A DNA stretch of 35,554 nt from a virus. The notes under the pieces are model-generated. The model made no database searches. It was not told the DNA's origin and worked only from the letters and a program-made list of their open reading frames with translations. The first letter of the stretch is position 1, and the number at the start of each line of letters is the position of its first letter. A program made the position numbers and the translations under genes. The stretch spans positions 1 to 35,554 of the IMG/VR virus record IMGVR_UViG_3300020186_000005. One strand, given 5' to 3'. Below, in pieces: positions 20,302 to 27,884 of this stretch.

Positions 20302-20931
20302 CTAAATAGTCACAATCACATAATCAATAGCCCAACTAATGGTATTATTGTTCGCCGCATTGCCTCCAATATTACCTGCGCCATTGTCCAATTGGAACAC
20401 AATAGCCCTGTTATTCATATCCGCAGGTATTCCGGTATATGGTTGCTGCGCTTGAAATCCGCTAGCAATCGTAGTCACCGAAGCTGTAATAGTATCCTGG
20501 GGCATGGCGGTATTATAAGTAGGCGCCCCAGAGCCGGATGACAAAAACGTATTATCTGTATAAAACAAACTCAGGGCTGAAACTCCTGGATTAGTAAAAT
20601 CATTTGTGCCACCATGATTAAGCTGACATGTCGCATACAGAACCTTGATGAATTTGCCAGCACCAGGAGTAGCTACTGCTGTTATAGGAGCTGTTTGCAG
20701 ATTCTTGATCTGTGTATTAGTCAAAGTGCCAGATGCCGACAGAGTTGCCGTTGGAGTAACCCATGAAGGTGCCCCACCGGTCACGCCCGTGAGCACTTGT
20801 CCCGTGGTACCTACAGCTGTAACTGCGATAGATCCCGTAGTATTGCCCAGCAACACCCCATTGATTAATAACGTCGTTGCACCTGTGCCACCCTCAGCTA
20901 CTGGCTGAGGAGATATCCTTTTGTATGCCAT
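20302..20931 (-). CDS. Tail fibre / receptor-binding protein (209 aa)
   Basis: ATG at 20931 has AGGA upstream; a longer frame is possible but unlikely. Residues 1-22 (MAYKRISPQPVAEGGTGATT) are almost identical to the start of the next protein (20957-21877), so both probably bind the same virion site. A Gly/Thr/Ala repeat region follows (about 25-80). The C-terminal 115 residues (FIKVLYATCQLNHGGTN..., ...NTISWAIDYVIVTI) form a separate beta-rich domain of unknown fold. As the last gene of the fibre block it is probably a receptor-binding tip. Confidence 0.6.
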   Translation of the reverse strand: MAYKRISPQPVAEGGTGATTLLINGVLLGNTTGSIAVTAVGTTGQVLTGVTGGAPSWVTPTATLSASGTLTNTQIKNLQTAPITAVATPGAGKFIKVLYATCQLNHGGTNDFTNPGVSALSLFYTDNTFLSSGSGAPTYNTAMPQDTITASVTTIASGFQAQQPYTGIPADMNNRAIVFQLDNGAGNIGGNAANNNTISWAIDYVIVTI

Positions 20932-20956
20932 GGTTATCCTTAATACATTTGGTAAC

Positions 20957-21877
20957 TTAACAAACCAATGCTCCAGAAAAATAGGTGGTTTGCTCATTTC
21001 CAGATGTGCTTCGGCCTAAAATCGATACATCCTTCGTGCTCGAACCTATTTGTAATCTTACGCTAGCTGTTGAACCAGCACCCATATCACATACAAGGGA
21101 TCCCCCGAACTGAAGCCCATTCCCAACCCTTATAACATAGGGATTCAATTGCTCTAAATAATAATTGTCGGAGTTTTGTGAAGTAAAAAGTCTTAAATAT
21201 GCCGCAGTATGACCGACTAATAAACCATCAACGTTCACATAAGCATTAAATAAATACCTTCCAGCTACTGGGGCTGTAAATACACCAGTTCCGGTATTGT
21301 AACTGCTTGATTGGTTAAATCGTGTTGAATCAAAAATTACTAAATAATTGGTACCATCCCCAGTTACATTAGCTAAGGTCGCATTCGCATACGCGAAGAA
21401 TGCAGGATGCAAGGGCATTGTCCGCGCACCAGCCGTCGTCATAATAAACGTGTCGGTGGTGCCCAAGGCCGTGCTTGCACTGATCTTATAGGCATCCGAT
21501 GCACTGTTATCTATGCCGGCACTGAAACTTGTTGCTCCCGTAACTGTGTACGTGGTAAATGGGTCACCAGCACTCGCGCCACCCGTGGTTACCTGCTGTC
21601 TTGCGTTTGAGGCAGCATTCGTATTGTCAGTATTGGATACTGTCAATGCCCGAGTGGCGCCAGCAGTACTTGAGGTGAAGCTGAAGTCGCCAACTGCACT
21701 CGTTGCAAATGCTGGATTGGACGCTGCAGTGCCAACTAGAAGTGACCCAGTAGCTCCAACAGCCAGTGCAGTCACCGCGGATGTGCCTGCGCCAACCAAC
21801 ACGGCATTGGCTAGAAGGGTCGTTGCGCCTGTGCCACCCTCAGCGATCGGCTGAGGGGATATTCTTTTATATGCCAT
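20957..21877 (-). CDS. Tail fibre with C1q-like receptor-binding domain (306 aa)
   Basis: Residues 1-22 repeat the attachment sequence of the 209-residue protein. A low-complexity Ala/Gly/Thr/Val region and a beta-helical shaft (about 25-150) follow. The C-terminal domain has the C1q/TNF-like signature: SSYNTGTGVFTAPVAGRYLF (about residues 195-214), then HTAAYLRLF.., and terminal TTYFSGALVC. Such trimeric jelly-roll tips bind sugars or proteins on host cells in many tailed phages. RBS AGGAT is well placed. It shares the pattern with the 301-residue protein at 23253-24158. Confidence 0.75.
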   Translation of the reverse strand: MAYKRISPQPIAEGGTGATTLLANAVLVGAGTSAVTALAVGATGSLLVGTAASNPAFATSAVGDFSFTSSTAGATRALTVSNTDNTNAASNARQQVTTGGASAGDPFTTYTVTGATSFSAGIDNSASDAYKISASTALGTTDTFIMTTAGARTMPLHPAFFAYANATLANVTGDGTNYLVIFDSTRFNQSSSYNTGTGVFTAPVAGRYLFNAYVNVDGLLVGHTAAYLRLFTSQNSDNYYLEQLNPYVIRVGNGLQFGGSLVCDMGAGSTASVRLQIGSSTKDVSILGRSTSGNEQTTYFSGALVC

Positions 21878-21885
21878 GGCTATCC

Positions 21886-23244
21886 TTAATATATTTCGTA
21901 AGCCGTTCCTGTAAATATAAATTGAGCTGCTTGATAGGCAGAATTCATGACGAATGAAGTTGCACCGTCAATGAGCACTGTGCCACCTACCGTTGTTACA
22001 GTAATATTGCTCGCCGCAGCCAATCCGACTGCGTCTTTTACCACAAATACACGGGCAGTTGTGGGAGCATTAGGCAACCTGATGGTTATAACGCCAGCAG
22101 TTACGTTGGCCGATATATAATAATCAGGCGATATAGAATCAACCGTATACGGTGACGCTGCATTATTGACGCTTCTGAACGGTATAGTCGATGCGCCTGT
22201 ATTCGCAGCGATCGTTATCGCATTCGCGGTAGCAGTCACAGAAACGTTTGCACCAGCGGTGATCTGAGCCGTCCCAACCTGCTCAGATGCCATGGTAAGC
22301 ACCTTGGCTACTGAGCCGACATTCACGCCGTCAACACCCGCTATAAATGCCCTATTCTGCTGACCAGTCCCTGAGCCTGTGGTGCCGAGTCGCATGACGT
22401 TTGATTCGGCTGCTACGCCCACATTTTCGATTAGTACGTTGCTTGATTCAGTTCCCGTGTAGAGGCATTGCCCGAGTGAAAGACCTGCTTGCAGCATAAC
22501 GTTATTTGAACCGTTGAATGCGCCACCACCAGCAAACGAATCGCCAATAATTGAGTTATTAGAGCCACTTGTTCCAACTACAAACGTTCGCCAGCCAGCA
22601 AGGACGTTTCGCGTTCCGGTAGTGATCGCTTGCCCCGCGCCAACTCCAATTACGGTGTTTTGTATCCCAGTAGTCAAAGAGACAAGAACTCCTTGCCCTA
22701 CACCAGTATTCGATATCCCTGTGAGGGTAAAGTTTCCAGAATCGTTTCCGATAAAAGTGTTCTCAACTGCCGCATTGCCAGTGTGAGCAAATCTAGCGCC
22801 GATGAACAATACTCCCTTTGCGCCAGATGCGCTCGTTGCAGGCAAGTTAATATTGGCGCCAGTGGCTCCAGTACCAGAAAGCGTCAGATCACCCGTCGTC
22901 AAAGTCAACGATGGCGAGCCTGCCGCCACAACCGATAGATCACCGAGCGTGATCGTGTTGTTGATGGCTGTCGTTACCGTTGAGCCTGCGCCCAGGGTGT
23001 TGATGCCGTGAGCTCCGAGCATATTGAGATTGCCAAGCGCTGGAGCAGCTGACCCTACATCCTCTGTGAAAGTCGTAGGTACAGTGCCAGCAGTAGTAAT
23101 AGTAATTGCATTAGAACTCGGGGTCACAGTTATACCTACACCTGGGGTAATAGTAGTCCACGCGGCAAATCCAGATCCTGTTGATCCTATTGGGATTTTC
23201 CCATCGGCCATCGTGCCCGATATGTTTAATAAATTATTAGCCAT
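21886..23244 (-). CDS. Large beta-rich tail fibre, head-repeat type (452 aa)
   Basis: The early part has GVGITVTPSSNAITITTAG (about residues 35-53), a typical tail-fibre strand motif that recurs near residue 330 as ANVSVTATANAITIAAN. The middle (about 160-270) has N-x-x-I-G-x-G/D repeats (NTFIGNDSG, NTGVGQG, NTVIGVGAG, NSIIGDS), the periodic Gly-rich coil of trimeric autotransporter heads. The C-terminus is a beta-prone tail ending AAQFIFTGTAYEIY. RBS AGGAG. A trimeric fibre stalk or head is likely; the receptor is unknown. Confidence 0.65.
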   Translation of the reverse strand: MANNLLNISGTMADGKIPIGSTGSGFAAWTTITPGVGITVTPSSNAITITTAGTVPTTFTEDVGSAAPALGNLNMLGAHGINTLGAGSTVTTAINNTITLGDLSVVAAGSPSLTLTTGDLTLSGTGATGANINLPATSASGAKGVLFIGARFAHTGNAAVENTFIGNDSGNFTLTGISNTGVGQGVLVSLTTGIQNTVIGVGAGQAITTGTRNVLAGWRTFVVGTSGSNNSIIGDSFAGGGAFNGSNNVMLQAGLSLGQCLYTGTESSNVLIENVGVAAESNVMRLGTTGSGTGQQNRAFIAGVDGVNVGSVAKVLTMASEQVGTAQITAGANVSVTATANAITIAANTGASTIPFRSVNNAASPYTVDSISPDYYISANVTAGVITIRLPNAPTTARVFVVKDAVGLAAASNITVTTVGGTVLIDGATSFVMNSAYQAAQFIFTGTAYEIY

Positions 23245-23252
23245 GTTAACTC

Positions 23253-24158
23253 CTAAGCTATGCGAGATCCTCTAAACCAAGTTATATATCCAGGGAGAGC
23301 TGCTCCATAAGCACCAACCGTCAAAGTCGAGCCAGATACGGTGACCGAAATTGACATCGTATCACCCGCAGTCATTCGTATAATCGTGCTCATTGGTTGA
23401 CTCAAAGAGCTACTAAGCAGTGGAGAAAACACAACTCCAGGGTTTATTGTGGAAGTGTTCATACCTTCAACGGAACCAGTAAATGCTAACTCCATCCCGG
23501 TGTGAGTCACAGCTATATTGGTCAAAGTTACGCTGGCAAAGAATGTATATAACCCAGTAGCAGCTGCTGTGTAGACACCCGTTGCTGTATTGTATGAACC
23601 TCCAGGATTAGTTGGCGCTGTATCAAATACAACAACTGCAGTAGTACCATTACCCGTGACATTATTCGTCGTGCTTGACTTAAATGCGCTAAAATAGCTC
23701 GCTATCCCTACAGGCGTTGCTCCTACTGTCAAAAGACCTGTGCCAGCGGTTGCCGATACAAGACCCCCAGCTGCAAGCGAACTTACAAACGTATCTACAC
23801 CATCAATGTGAACGTCTGCAGCTGTTGATGCAAGCGTTAGATCCCCGGCACCGGCCTCGATTAATACAGTAGTAGCCGCTTCAAAGATAATATTCCCGGT
23901 GAAAGCAGACGCAGAAAAGTTTGTTTCTGCGGCCAATGAAAGAAGCCCTGTATGGGCTTGGATCCTTATACCGCTCTCGGGGTCAATAACAAGCTGTGCA
24001 TCTGCAAAAACCGGAATCTCATTGAATGCAGTACCAACATTGATACACCAATAATTGGTTGTTTCATCCCAGCCTAATGCCGCCGAACCAGAACCTACTT
24101 CGCCTTCTGCATAGACCATTCTATGGTCGCCTTGTTGCCGAAATCCTATTTGAGGCAT
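23253..24158 (-). CDS. Tail fibre with C1q-like tip (301 aa)
   Basis: The N-terminal part (MPQIGFRQQGDHRMVYAEGEVGSG..) differs from other fibres here. A shaft region with beta-helical triplets (GIRIQAHTGLLSLAAETN.., TLASTAADVHIDG) follows. From about residue 170 the C-terminal domain resembles a C1q-like jelly roll (VVVFDTAPTNPGGSYNTATGVYTAAATGLYTFFASV...), paralogous to that of 20957-21877. The end (YGAALPGYITWFRGSRIA) is a beta sandwich edge. RBS AAGGAG 5 nt before ATG. Likely host-receptor contact. Confidence 0.7.
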   Translation of the reverse strand: MPQIGFRQQGDHRMVYAEGEVGSGSAALGWDETTNYWCINVGTAFNEIPVFADAQLVIDPESGIRIQAHTGLLSLAAETNFSASAFTGNIIFEAATTVLIEAGAGDLTLASTAADVHIDGVDTFVSSLAAGGLVSATAGTGLLTVGATPVGIASYFSAFKSSTTNNVTGNGTTAVVVFDTAPTNPGGSYNTATGVYTAAATGLYTFFASVTLTNIAVTHTGMELAFTGSVEGMNTSTINPGVVFSPLLSSSLSQPMSTIIRMTAGDTMSISVTVSGSTLTVGAYGAALPGYITWFRGSRIA

Positions 24159-24167
24159 AGTAGCTCC

Positions 24168-24701
24168 TTAAATCGATAAAAATTGTAGAACTATTTTCCA
24201 ATTGATCGTGGTAGCTGCAACGCCAGTAACTTGGAACCTAACTGTATTCCCTACCAGGACACAAGTAGTACTGGGCAAGCCAGCAATGCCTTCGATAAAG
24301 TTATTAAAAAACCCTGGCTGTAGAGTGCTTACTCCACCAGTGTCACGCGATGCAGATTGTCCGAGCGTGCCAGCATACATTTGAGAGTAATCAGATACAG
24401 CCGCGACGATTTCATAAGAAATATTAACGGCACGGCCAACAGTTAGCGGAAAGTCTAATGCTGTTACGATCAATGGCGTGGCATCAGTCGTTTGCACTAC
24501 TGCTACGAGTTGATTGAGAAGCGATATCTCTAGCGTGTTGGTTCCTGGATCACCAGTAACCGTAACAAAACTATCAACAGCCCCAACTATATTTATATTG
24601 CCAACGCCATCAGGCGGAACCGCTCCGCCAGTATTCCCTGTGATCTCTATGACTGCGCTGCCTGGAGCAATCGCACTGGAAGTGCTTAGTAATTGTGACA
24701 T
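24168..24701 (-). CDS. Small fibre-associated protein (177 aa)
   Basis: Starts in the stop of the 113-residue gene (TAATG). Its first part has the motif SAVIEITGNTGGAVPPDGVG followed by NINIVG, a common entry motif in phage fibre proteins, then short beta strands and an end VAATTINWKIVLQFLSI. Small size and placement inside the fibre block suggest a fibre connector or short side fibre. No enzyme motif is visible. Confidence 0.6.
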   Translation of the reverse strand: MSQLLSTSSAIAPGSAVIEITGNTGGAVPPDGVGNINIVGAVDSFVTVTGDPGTNTLEISLLNQLVAVVQTTDATPLIVTALDFPLTVGRAVNISYEIVAAVSDYSQMYAGTLGQSASRDTGGVSTLQPGFFNNFIEGIAGLPSTTCVLVGNTVRFQVTGVAATTINWKIVLQFLSI

Positions 24702-25042
24702 TATTCACCCTTTCCATAGTAGGCAGATACCCACACAAGCCCCGTTGTTGGAACTCCAGATTGTTTAACGTACACTCCGAAGTTGCCTGCAATAAAGAAT
24801 TGGTCTGATACGCCTTCACGATTAGCGCTAATATCTAAGATGTTACCAAACTTGGATGGGTAAAAGAAGTGATCAGTTGTACCATCAAATGAGACGATCA
24901 CGGCCGCATCTGTATCGTTGTATATCTGTATTGATCTAATTGGATGAGAGAATTCACCCTGGATAGCCGTATAACCGGCTACGATGCTTGCTGCTGGTAG
25001 ACTTGCGAGGGGCATGAATAATGCCTGTACTGAAACGCTCAT
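24701..25042 (-). CDS. Small virion protein (113 aa)
   Basis: RBS AAGGAGAG lies just upstream of ATG 25042. The product is beta-rich: MSVSVQALFMPLASLPAASI..., HPIRSIQIYNDTDAAVIVSFDGTTDHFFYPS..., ending in VYVKQSGVPTTGLVWVSAYYGKGE. It resembles small fibre-attached proteins seen between long fibre genes in podophages. It is translationally coupled to the following 177-residue gene (TAATG). Function inferred only. Confidence 0.55.
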   Translation of the reverse strand: MSVSVQALFMPLASLPAASIVAGYTAIQGEFSHPIRSIQIYNDTDAAVIVSFDGTTDHFFYPSKFGNILDISANREGVSDQFFIAGNFGVYVKQSGVPTTGLVWVSAYYGKGE

Positions 25043-25112
25043 TACTACTCTCCTTGATATTCGTTGGATTGTATTGTTTCTGATTCAATATTCATAATAT
25101 CCGTCTTTGGTA

Positions 25113-25139
25113 TTCGGCCAGTCACATCCACTGGCCGAA
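25113..25139 (-). other. 10-bp perfect hairpin after the long fibre gene
   Basis: TTCGGCCAGT (25113-25122) pairs with ACTGGCCGAA (25130-25139) around a 7-nt loop. It lies 15 nt after the stop of the 746-residue gene on the leftward message. No U-tract follows, so a processing or stabilising role is more likely than termination. The rest of the 112-bp gap is AT-rich. Confidence 0.7.
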
Positions 25140-25154
25140 GGAGAATAGATGAAT

Positions 25155-27395
25155 TTATCTAGCACTCCATGTGGTGCCACCGTCGGTATTGACGTAGAGA
25201 CTATCTGCGCCCGTTCCTGCAACGTTTAAAAAGATTGAGCCTTGGAGCGCAGCAACTCCAACTGGAGCTCCTGTACCAACCAAGAATTGAACTGTTTGGG
25301 TGCCATTGGTCAAGCGGACACCGGGAACAACACCAGCATCAAGGGTTATGCCGCCATCGGCTGCACTTGCAGATACAAGAACTGCTGCATTATCTGCTGC
25401 CTTAGCAGAGGAAACGGTCGTTGCCCCAGCCGTTGAGGCCACAAGCATAGTGAACGCACCTGTTGTGGTCAGGTTGGTATTACCAGCCGCATCAAGTGAA
25501 AGAACACCAGTAGAGTCAATCGTCATGCCAGCTGTACCAGCATTGATATCGATACCGCCGCCAGCAGCAGTAGTCAATTGGATAGCATCAAGAACTGCTT
25601 CCCCACCATTAAGTATCACTGACCCAGCGGTAGAATTGACCGTAAGATCAAATACGCCCGTCGCGGTAAGATTCGTTGCACCAGCCGCATCAAGTGAAAG
25701 AACGCCAGTAGAGTCAATCGTAATCCCAGTTGTCCCTGCATCAATATCAATACCGCCGCCAGCATTGCTCGCTACGATGCGTACTGCATTGATTGCTGCT
25801 TCGCTTGAATCCAGGTTCATTTGTAGGGCTACATTAGCATCAAGTCCACCAGCTGCGCTGACTACTCGTAACGCATCAGCTGCCGCTTGTTCAGAGTTGA
25901 GAACCAAGCGACCAAGAGTAGAATTGACCGTAAGATCAAATGCGCCAGTAACGGTTAAGTTAGAAGCTGCGTTCGCATCAAGGGATAATAGGCCTGCTGA
26001 ATCAACGGTCATACCGCCTGTTCCTGCATTAACATCTATACCACCAAGTGCGGTGAGCGCATTGAGCTGAATTGCATCAACGACCGCTTCCGCGCCCGTG
26101 ATCACCACAGACCCAGCGGTAGAATTGACGGTTACGTCAAATGCACCGGTTGCTGTTAGGTTAGTTGCACCAGCCGCGTCAAGAGAAAGCACGCCAGTAC
26201 TGTCGATAGTGATACCACCCGTGCCCGCATCAATATCCATACCGCCATTGGCAGCTGAGGCTACGATACGAACTGAGTCAGCTGCTGCTGCTTGAGCAGA
26301 GGCTATGTTGATCTGAAGGGCTGCATCTACATCAATACCGCCAGCTGAAGCAGCAAAGCGTAGGGCATTAGCAACAGCTTCACCTGCAACCAAGTTAACT
26401 GAGCCTGCGACGTTATTAAGGACAATGTCTTCGCCAGCTGCGCCTTGAGCCTGGAGCTCAATAGCACCCGCTGAAGCATTAAGGGAAATTGCAGTAGCTG
26501 CATTCTGAGTTGAGGTCAGATTGATCTGAAGAGCTGCATCAAGGTCAAACCCACCAGTTGAATCTACGTTAATAGCGTCAGAAACAGCTTCGCCAGCATT
26601 GATAAGTATAGAACCAGCAGTTGACTGCACAGTAACATCGAATGCGCCCGTCGCGGTAAGATTCGTTGCGCCTGCACTATCAATTGAAAGTACGCCAGTA
26701 GAGTCAATCGTCATGCCAGCTGTACCAGCATTGATATCGATACCACCACCAGCAGCAGTAGTCAATTGGATAGCATCACCAACAGCTTCCCCACTGGTGA
26801 CGACCACAGAACCCGTGGTAGCACCAAGAGTAAGATCGCCTGCAGCTACGGTAATATTGGTAGCTAATCCTGGATTGAAACTAATGTTGCCAGCTGCTAC
26901 GAAGTTAATATCATTACCAGCGGTTACAACAAAGTCTGCGCCAGGGTTCATTGCTATATCAAGAGCACTCGTTACGTCGATACCACCCGAATTTGCGGTT
27001 ATCTCAATAGCATCAACACCATTACCGAGAGTATTGGAGACAACTAGACGAGCAAGCAGTCCACCTGTAGCTTCAAGTAGAAGTGCGCCAGCCGCGTTTA
27101 CGTTGGAGTGAACTTGGAATTGCCCTGTCAAATCGGTCGGACCCGGGTTCACCGTAAGGTTAAGCCCAGCAAATGTTGTGCCGCCAAGTGATGCCCAAGT
27201 ATAAACACCAAATGTTTCTGAGATAAGGATATAACCGAGATTGGTAATTTTATTGAGCCATATCTGACCAGGGTTAGCCGCATCAGAATTGCCTGGAGCT
27301 ACGTCACTTATGATAACTGGTTGCATGAAAGGGAAGCCCTGGGAAGCATTGAGATACCCCTTGGCTAACCTTACGAGCGGTTTTTGTGTTGCCAT
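25155..27395 (-). CDS. Long beta-helical tail fibre with ~75-80-residue repeats (746 aa)
   Basis: This is a phage-anchored fibre. N-terminal segment (about 1-80) has the podophage attachment pattern MATQKPLVRLAKGYLNASQ, ...PGQIWLNK..GYILIS. The long shaft (about 100-690) has repeated units with a core GGIDINAGT-GMTIDSTGVLSL-DAAG-TNLTATGAFDVTVNSTAGSV, each 75-80 residues, consistent with a stacked beta helix. The C-terminal tip reads GSIFLNVAGTGADSLYVNTDGGTTWSAR. The repeated units are also near-identical at DNA level (25507-25590 versus 26695-26778). RBS AAGGAC. No catalytic (depolymerase) motif is visible, so a structural receptor-binding shaft is most likely. Confidence 0.75.
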   Translation of the reverse strand: MATQKPLVRLAKGYLNASQGFPFMQPVIISDVAPGNSDAANPGQIWLNKITNLGYILISETFGVYTWASLGGTTFAGLNLTVNPGPTDLTGQFQVHSNVNAAGALLLEATGGLLARLVVSNTLGNGVDAIEITANSGGIDVTSALDIAMNPGADFVVTAGNDINFVAAGNISFNPGLATNITVAAGDLTLGATTGSVVVTSGEAVGDAIQLTTAAGGGIDINAGTAGMTIDSTGVLSIDSAGATNLTATGAFDVTVQSTAGSILINAGEAVSDAINVDSTGGFDLDAALQINLTSTQNAATAISLNASAGAIELQAQGAAGEDIVLNNVAGSVNLVAGEAVANALRFAASAGGIDVDAALQINIASAQAAAADSVRIVASAANGGMDIDAGTGGITIDSTGVLSLDAAGATNLTATGAFDVTVNSTAGSVVITGAEAVVDAIQLNALTALGGIDVNAGTGGMTVDSAGLLSLDANAASNLTVTGAFDLTVNSTLGRLVLNSEQAAADALRVVSAAGGLDANVALQMNLDSSEAAINAVRIVASNAGGGIDIDAGTTGITIDSTGVLSLDAAGATNLTATGVFDLTVNSTAGSVILNGGEAVLDAIQLTTAAGGGIDINAGTAGMTIDSTGVLSLDAAGNTNLTTTGAFTMLVASTAGATTVSSAKAADNAAVLVSASAADGGITLDAGVVPGVRLTNGTQTVQFLVGTGAPVGVAALQGSIFLNVAGTGADSLYVNTDGGTTWSAR
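25507..25590. repeat. 84-bp intragenic repeat, copy 1
   Basis: It matches 26695-26778 at 82 of 84 bases (two G/A differences in CCGCCG/CCACCA). Both copies encode the same part of the beta-helical repeat unit in the 746-residue fibre. The near-identity, in units that otherwise vary, suggests recent duplication or gene conversion. Confidence 0.85.
26695..26778. repeat. 84-bp intragenic repeat, copy 2
   Basis: Second copy of the repeat at 25507-25590, offset 1188 bp. It lies in the same frame and the same place within its repeat unit. This is about 15 repeat units' worth of amino acids (396 codons) apart, i.e. about five units of the shaft. Confidence 0.85.
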
Positions 27396-27474
27396 GTTAC
27401 TGGTCCTTAATTAATGAGAATAATTTATTCGATATAAGGGTACCATGTGCAGTATGATGATTGATATTAATTCA

Positions 27475-27504
27475 TTGACAGTTTATATGTATTTATAGTA
27501 GTCT
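27475..27504 (+). promoter_or_regulatory. Promoter of the small plus-strand pair
   Basis: TTGACA (27475-27480) is a consensus -35. An 18-bp spacer leads to TAGTCT (27499-27504), a weak -10. It precedes the ribbon-helix-helix gene at 27535, whose RBS is AAGGAG at 27521-27526. The rest of 27396-27534 is AT-rich and holds the start of the leftward fibre gene's leader; I see no clear leftward promoter. Confidence 0.55.
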
Positions 27505-27534
27505 AAAGTATATGCAAAAAAAGGAGCCCGAAAG

Positions 27535-27696
27535 ATGCTAGATGCCAAGCAAGTTTGCTTTAAACTTAATCAAGAAGATCACCTTCTATTAAAGGTAGCC
27601 GCCGCAAGTGAAGGTAAGAGTATTAAGCAATATATTATGGAAGCAGTGCAGCACAAAATGCGCAATTATGCGCCTAAAATCAAACATAAAGGTTAA
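27535..27696 (+). CDS. Small ribbon-helix-helix protein (53 aa)
   Basis: ATG at 27535 follows AAGGAG by 8 nt. The product reads MLDAKQVCFKLNQEDHLLLK (strand and first helix), VAAASEGKSIKQYIMEAV (turn and second helix), then a basic tail QHKMRNYAPKIKHKG. This is the layout of DUF1778/CopG-like RHH regulators, often antitoxins. The downstream partner (27700) has two membrane-spanning stretches and is not a toxin family I know. It has its own promoter and opposes the late strand, so it may be an independent regulator. Confidence 0.65.
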   Translation: MLDAKQVCFKLNQEDHLLLKVAAASEGKSIKQYIMEAVQHKMRNYAPKIKHKG

Positions 27697-27699
27697 GAA

Positions 27700-27882
27700 A
27701 TGTTCTACCGGGTAATATTATCTATGTTCCTATCTGCTTACTTCTTCGGGTGGTGCTCCATTACAGGCATTGTATGGACGGTCTGCATTTTTGGGTATTT
27801 CGGAATTTACATGGATTTAGAGAAAGGCTCCCATTCAGAGAAAGACTGCTATATAGAGGAAGACTTCAATTACGACGACTAA
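27700..27882 (+). CDS. Two-span membrane protein with acidic tail (60 aa)
   Basis: Three nt after the RHH gene. Residues 1-18 (MFYRVILSMFLSAYFFGW) and 20-38 (SITGIVWTVCIFGYFGIYM) form two short hydrophobic stretches, followed by an acidic tail (EKGSHSEKDCYIEEDFNYDD). A holin-like or small toxin-like membrane protein is possible. Pairing with an RHH regulator gives it a toxin-antitoxin-like appearance, but no known toxin motif is seen. Stops 2 nt before the convergent 519-residue gene's end. Confidence 0.55.
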   Translation: MFYRVILSMFLSAYFFGWCSITGIVWTVCIFGYFGIYMDLEKGSHSEKDCYIEEDFNYDD

Positions 27883-27884
27883 TG

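Noticed and set aside
25300-27111. Long plus-strand frames over the fibre gene (256, 65 and 170 residues)
   Set aside because: They are antisense to a strongly repetitive, clearly coding beta-helix gene. Their Ala/Pro/Ser-rich composition is the mirror of GGT/GCT-type repeats, and they have no RBS or known motif.
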